The position numbers were made by a program, and so were the translations under genes. 64,000 nt of DNA. Origin: Ustulina deusta. Taxonomy: Eukaryota; Ascomycota; Sordariomycetes; Xylariales; Xylariaceae. A model generated the notes under the pieces. That model saw nothing but the letters and a program-made list of their open reading frames with translations, was not told where the DNA came from and did not search any database. The stretch is taken from the NCBI GenBank assembly GCA_023159155.1, contig JAJNNX010000033.1, positions 487,111-551,110 of the forward strand, written 5' to 3'. Of the stretch, positions 58,454-64,000 are shown in pieces (position 1 is the stretch's first letter; the number at the start of each line of letters is the position of its first letter).

Positions 58454-59879
58454 ATAACTATATATTTATAACTTTAATTAATTATTATTTTAATAATTAA
58501 TATTTTATTATAAATAAAATTTATAATAAAAAATAAACTATTTATTAGTTGTTCTAACTTTATTATTAAGCTTATAAAAATTAAATCTTTTATATATTTT
58601 TATTAATAACTAAAAACAAAAACTATTTATTTTTTAAGTTTTTATTATTTATTATTTTTATATTATGTCTTACTACTATACTAATAATTCCTATTCCGCT
58701 TTTAGTTTTTATAAGTTATTAAACAAAAACAAACAAATACTTAGCAATAAAATAGCTACCTTTTTTATATCGCAAGTATTGCTTATTTGTTTTTTGCTTG
58801 TTTATTTTTTTATTTATTATTTATTAAGCTTTAAGCTTATTTTAAACAAAAAAAAACTAGCAGTTTTTATTTCTATTATTTTTATATTTTTTTTATATAT
58901 TTATTATAAGTAGTAAAAAAAAAGTAGTAGTTCTAATAAAGACTTATTGCTTATTTTTTAAATACTTTATTATAGTTATTATATTATATATTTATTTAAT
59001 ATAATCTAATAATAAATTATATAAAATTAACTTATTTATTAACTAAGCATTAATAGTTTTTTTTAAAATAATAAACTTTATAGTATTATTTTAAGAAGTA
59101 CTACTTATATAAGCAAAGGTTTTTTTTTATTTTAAAAAAAACACAAAAAATATTTTTAAGCTTTACTTAAAAAAATAAATCTTAAGCTAATTTTTTTATT
59201 TAATTAATATTAAAGTAGTACTTATAAAAATATACTATAAACTTAGTAAAGTTTTATATACTAGTACGCCTTTTTATAATAAAAAATTGCTATATATTTA
59301 TTTTTGTAAAACTATTAAATATTTTATTAATAATATAAAATTTATTAATATTTTTTTTAATAAACTTAGTATTTTAACTTAGCTTATGCTTTATAGCTAC
59401 TTTTTAGATAAAAAACTTTATATAAAAACTAGTAAACTTTTTAAACTATTAAAAAAGTTTTTTTTTAAAATTATTAATAAAAAATTTATTAGGAAAACAA
59501 GCAGCTTTTTTATTAAATATTTTTTAAATAAAAACTATTTCTAAAATTATTAGTACTAAGTTTATTATAAGATTTATTAAAATTTATAGTTTATTACTAA
59601 AAAAAAAGTTGCTATAAAACTATTTAGTTTTTATAGCAAAATAATTAATATAGCTTATTAGATATTTTTATATTTATATAAAAACAAAAATAATCGAATT
59701 ATTTATAGTATTAAACTGCTTGTTTAGTTTTTATTTAATAATTTAAAATATTTAGTTACTAAATTTTTTAAAAACTACTTGTTAAAAAAGTAACTTTTTT
59801 ATAACATTTTTTATAACTTTTCTAGTGCTATATAATTAATAAGCTGCGCTAACGCTGTTTAAAAAAACAAAATTAGTTA
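58454..59879 (+). pseudogene. Decayed coding-like stretch right of the LTR, family not recognised
   Basis: An 82-codon open frame (58665-58913) starts MSYYYTNNSYSAFSFYKLLN. Beyond it, reading with few stops continues in pieces from about 59200 to 59880. The Lys/Asn/Phe/Ile/Tyr composition is that of AT-mutated coding DNA. It may be the interior of the element whose end is segment B at 59880-60125. No domain is recognised. Confidence 0.3.
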
Positions 59880-60125
59880 ATATATAAAAAGATTTAGTTA
59901 AATAGTTAAAAAATACTATTTATTAACTAATTTAAAAAAAAAAGATTTTATAAAAGCAGAATTTTTGTAGCTATATAGCTATTAATATACTACTAATGCA
60001 AAGTTCTAATATACTTTTTTAACGCATTTCCGTAAAGAGTTCTATAAGTTCTAGCAGAGGTTTAGAAGTTTTATTAATTAGCAAAGCTTTTAAGGCTAGC
60101 CTTGCCCGTAACATTAATATTTTAT
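59880..60125. repeat. Dispersed AT-rich repeat, segment B, copy 2
   Basis: Matches 35925-36175 (AGAATTTTTGTAGCTATATA, GCAAAGTTCTAATATA, AATTAGCAAAGCTTTTAA). It is less decayed near its end (GGCTAGCCTTGCCCGTAACA). In this copy segment B comes before, not after, segment A. Confidence 0.75.
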
Positions 60126-62532
60126 TAAAAAAATAATAATATTGTTTTTTTTTTAACTTTTTTAGTTTTTATTATAAAAAGCTTTACTGTTTTTTTTAAT
60201 AAAATATTAATTATTATATTTTTTTATTTTAGTTAATACTAAAAAATAATATTAAAGTTTAATAAAAAATTAGCTTAATAAACTTATTATATTAATAAAA
60301 TCTATTTATTTAAAAAAATATAATAAAACTTAATAATTAGTTATTATAAAAAACTTAATTTTAAAAAGCTTTAAGTAATAATATTTTAAAGTTTATATTA
60401 TTACTAAAAGTTTATAATTTTAAATTAAATAAGTTTGCTTAATTAATATTATTATTTTAAAAAAATATTTTATAAATCTTTAAGTTATATTTTTTTATTA
60501 TATCATATAAAATATTTTTTTATATATATATTAGTTAGCTAAACTTAAAAAAAATTAAAATAAATGCTTTATATATTAAAAGTTTTATATATTTAAAAGC
60601 TTGTTTTTATTCTAGTTTAATTATAAATAGTTTATTTTTTTTAATAATTAATTTAAAAAAAATAGCAATTTTACTAATATAATAAATAAATATATAAATA
60701 TAATTATAAAGCTTAAAAATAATTAAATTAATTTAGTATTTTTAAAATTTAGTTTAATATAAATAATAAATTACTTTTTTATAATAAATTTAATATTATT
60801 TTTTAGTTTTAAAATAAATTAAAATATTATTTATATAAATATTTATAAATTTATATATTAATAAAAACTTATTATTAAATAGGTTTTATTTTTAAACTAA
60901 ATAGTAAAACTTTTTATTAAAAATTTTTTTTATAAGTTTAAAAAAAAAAGAAATAATATAATTTTAAAATTAATAATAATTAAAAATTTTTTTTGAATAA
61001 TATTTAATTTTATAAAATAAACAATATTATAATAATTAAATATTATATTATTATTATTTAAAACTAATATAATTTTATTTAATAAATATATTTTTATTAT
61101 TAATAATTAATTATAAATTTATATTTAATTAATCTAAATTTTTTTTTTATAAAATATTAATTATTTTTAAGTTTTTTTAAGTAGCTTAGTATAATTATTT
61201 TTAATTATTATAAATTTAATTATAATAAGTTTTTTTAAAGTTTTTTTAGCTAGTTATCTTTATTTATTTTAATAAAAATAATTTTAAAAATCTTATATAA
61301 TTTTTTTAATAATAGTTTAAAATTTCTTTTTTAAAAATTACTATATAGACTTTTTATATTTTAAGTTTAAAAATTTTAGGTTTTTTTTATATTTTTTTAG
61401 ATTTATTTATACCTAAAATAATTATTTTGTTTTTAAAAAATTGCTTTAATATTTAATAATATTTTTTTTAATACTTAATTATATTAATTAGTATTTTTTT
61501 ATATTTTTAAGTTTATATTTTATTATTTATAGCTAAAAGGTTTAATAGTAACTATTAGCAAAAATTAAACTAATAAAAATAAATTATTTAATTAAATTAG
61601 TTATTATTTTAATTATTTTAAAATTAATTCTTTAAAGCTTTTAAAATTTTGGTTTAATTAAATTTATAAATTTATGTAATATTATATATTAATTTAATAA
61701 TTTTATTAATAAATAATTTATAAATTTTTTATATAAATTTTTTTTTAAGTTTATATAAAAATAGTTTTATAATTTATATTTTTATTATTATTTAATTAAA
61801 ATTATAATAAATTATTAATAAAGTTTAAATTATTTTAGTAATATTATTAAATAATTTTTTAATTAGTTTATAATATATTAAAATTAGTTATTTTTAATTT
61901 AAAAAATAATAATAATTTTTTTTTAATTTTTTTATTAGTTTATAAACTTAATTATTAAATAAAGTTTTATTTTTTATATTTTAGTTTTTTTAATATGAAT
62001 AAAGTTTAAAATATTAAAAAATAAACTAATAAAATAAAAAATAAATAAAGTAGCAAAATTAAAAAGTTTAAAATTAATATTTTTAAATATATTTTTTATT
62101 ATTAAATTATATTTATTTTTTAAAAATATTAAAATAAATATAATAAAAAATTAAAAAACTTTTTATTAAAAAAGTTTTATTAAAACTAATATAAAATTAT
62201 AAACTTATATAACTTTGCTATTTTTTAATATATTTTTAAATATATTATTTATTTTAATTTATTTTTTTAAAATTTCTTTTAACTATTAGTTTATTTAAAA
62301 CATTTATAAAAAAGTTTAATATAAAATTTTTTTCTTTTTTATAAATTTTTTTTTTAAAATTATTTCAAAGTAATAAGCTAGTTATATTTAATAATTAAAA
62401 TTATTCCAATGATTTAAAAACTAAAAATAAATTTAAAATATTTAAAATTAAACTTTTTATAAATTATTAGTTCTTAAATAATATAAAAATTAAAAGTTTT
62501 TTTAAAGTTATATTTATTATAATTAGTTAAGC
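60126..62532. other. AT-saturated sequence without recognisable features
   Basis: About 2.4 kb almost entirely A and T. No motif, repeat partner in the window or open frame was noticed. Confidence 0.5.
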
Positions 62533-64000
62533 AAAGCTTTTATAGCTAGTTTATTAATATTATAAACAAAGTTAGAGTTTATAAAATAAATAAATATAGA
62601 TTTTATATATATAGCTTTTAAAATTATAGATTAGTCTATATATAGGTTTCCTATTTTATTATTATATAGGTTTAAAGTTTTTATAGGTCTTGCTAAAACT
62701 ATACTAACTATTATACTATTTTTTTTCTAAAACTAAAAATTTAAATATAGTTTTAACTTAAAATTACTAATAAGATTAAATTTATATAGCTTTTTTATAG
62801 TATACTGCTTTATTATTATTTTTATAATTATTTGCAAATTTATTAATTATTATTATATATATTTATTTTTATAGGTTTATAAAAAATCTAACAGCTTTTT
62901 TATAAATTTTATAAAATTAGTTAAATTTAATTAATATATTTTTAAAATTTTAAACTATATATTAAATATTATTAAAATTATAACTTTTTTAAATAATTTA
63001 ATATTATAGTTTTTTATTTTTTTTTATATATTTTTAATTATTTAATTTGTTTAATTTTAAATTTTGCTTTATTGTTAATATTTTTAACTAAAAATGATAA
63101 TTAAATTTATTAAAATAAAAAAATTATTATTTATTTTTTATAATTAGTTACTATAAAATAAGGTTTTTATTTTATAAAAATTAAACAAATTAAAAATATA
63201 GCTAAATTTTTGTTTTTTTAAAAGTTTTAAAAAGTCTAACTAATTAGAAGTCTAATCTAATAATTAATACTTATATTATAAAACTTTTTTTTTTATTTTA
63301 AAATTTATTAAGTATTTCTTTATTAGTTTATAGTTTATATTGTTTTTATATAAAAGTTGCTATATTATAAGCTATTTTTTAAATATTTTAAGTTTAATAA
63401 ATTAATTTGAATATTTATTACTTAATATTATAATTTATTATAGCTTTAATAATATTTATTATTAAAAGGTTTTATATATTAATTTTTATTGCTACTTTCA
63501 GTAGTAATATATTAATTAATAAATATTATAAAAAATTATATATAAAAATCTAAAATAAAAAAATAAATGTTTTAATTGTTTTAGTATTTATTAATATAAA
63601 AATAAAATTATTAATTTAGTTTTTAATTAGTTAATTTTATTACTTTTAAGTTTAAAAGTAATAAGCACTACTACAATAGTGCTTAATACTTATAAAACTA
63701 TTAATTATTATTATAAATTTAAAAATAAATAGTTTTATATTATTTAATATTTATATATTTAATATACAAAAAAATCTATATAAATTTTTATAATATTATA
63801 TACCTAGTAATTTTATAATATTTATTTTTTTACTAAATAAAGTTATAATTAAATAGTTAAACTTATTTATAAAAACTTATATATAGTTATAATTTTATTA
63901 GTTAAATAATATATTTTCATTATTTATTATTATATATTGCTATATTATAATTAATATAAATATTAAATAAAAAAAGCTAAAAGTTTTTTTTATAGTATTT
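62533..64000. repeat. Dispersed AT-rich repeat, segment A, copy 2 (runs off the window)
   Basis: Matches 34276-35625 in the same orientation, beginning AAGCAAAGCTTTTATAGCTA. It carries two extra stretches relative to copy 1, near 62600-62650 and 63170-63260. The copies differ largely by transitions. It is cut by the window end. Confidence 0.75.

Larger units (their letters stand above)
33960..64000. other. AT-rich, RIP-like repeat block (AT isochore)
   Basis: From about 33960 to the window end the sequence is almost entirely A and T, with the few G and C mostly in GC, AGCT and CTAG-type words. Open frames are rare and short. Degenerate retroelement motifs full of in-frame stops can be read in it. 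Such blocks in ascomycetes come from repeat-induced point mutation (C to T on either strand) of transposons and are usually heterochromatic. Confidence 0.9.

Noticed and set aside
34276..64000. AT-rich block as inserted mitochondrial DNA
   Set aside because: No mitochondrial genes or rRNA seen, and LTRs plus gypsy reverse transcriptase remnants with C-to-T stops explain the composition.
34276..64000. Tandem repeats in the AT block as a CRISPR-like array, satellite or centromere
   Set aside because: The repeats are two-copy duplications of kilobase size or dispersed transposon parts; no regular short unit was seen.

Overview
The window is genomic DNA from a filamentous ascomycete (Pezizomycotina, most likely a Sordariomycete). 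Genes carry several short introns (about 50-225 nt) with GT..AG ends. The protein families are typical of such fungi: C2H2/fungal_trans regulator, Clr5 domain, GH92, GH125, Atg13 and Hse1. TAGGTA/TACCTA-rich intergenic DNA and a long AT-saturated, RIP-like repeat block point the same way. The species cannot be named from the sequence.

Left part (1-33.9 kb, ordinary composition) holds seven genes. A C2H2 zinc-finger transcription factor (3450-6561, +) is followed by an acidic DUF2461 protein (8119-10227, +). Next comes a divergent pair of alpha-mannosidase genes, GH92 (10543-13543, -) and GH125 (16570-18238, +), separated by about 3 kb. Then come two membrane-traffic genes in the same orientation, atg13 (20668-23622) and hse1 (24726-27072). 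The last is a Clr5-domain protein (29885-31757, -). I rebuilt all gene models by splicing and checked that the phases close. Two models need very small exons (11 nt in GH92, 20 nt in the DUF2461 gene). GH92 has a one-base frame break at a run of eight C near its 3' end.

Right part (about 33.96-64 kb) is an extremely AT-rich block with no intact gene. It begins abruptly after a cluster of GTACTAG/GTACTGG palindromes and a foldback (MITE-like) element. Inside are degenerate Ty3/gypsy retroelements. One lies on the minus strand (about 36.2-44.3 kb). The other lies on the plus strand, is framed by two LTRs of about 368 bp (44288-44655 and 58087-58453), and has recognisable reverse transcriptase and RNase H remnants. 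Dispersed repeats in the block differ mostly by transitions, as expected after repeat-induced point mutation (RIP). Two tandem duplications (about 2.98 kb and 1.4 kb) instead differ almost only by small indels, so they are either younger than the mutation or assembly artefacts.

The mannosidases probably act together on fungal or plant-associated mannans outside the cell. Atg13 and Hse1 act in autophagy initiation and endosomal sorting. I saw no tRNA, rRNA or CRISPR array. I did not find a convincing new multi-gene system. The observations most worth checking are the in-frame retainable introns, the micro-exons, the GH92 frameshift and the odd tandem duplications in the AT block.
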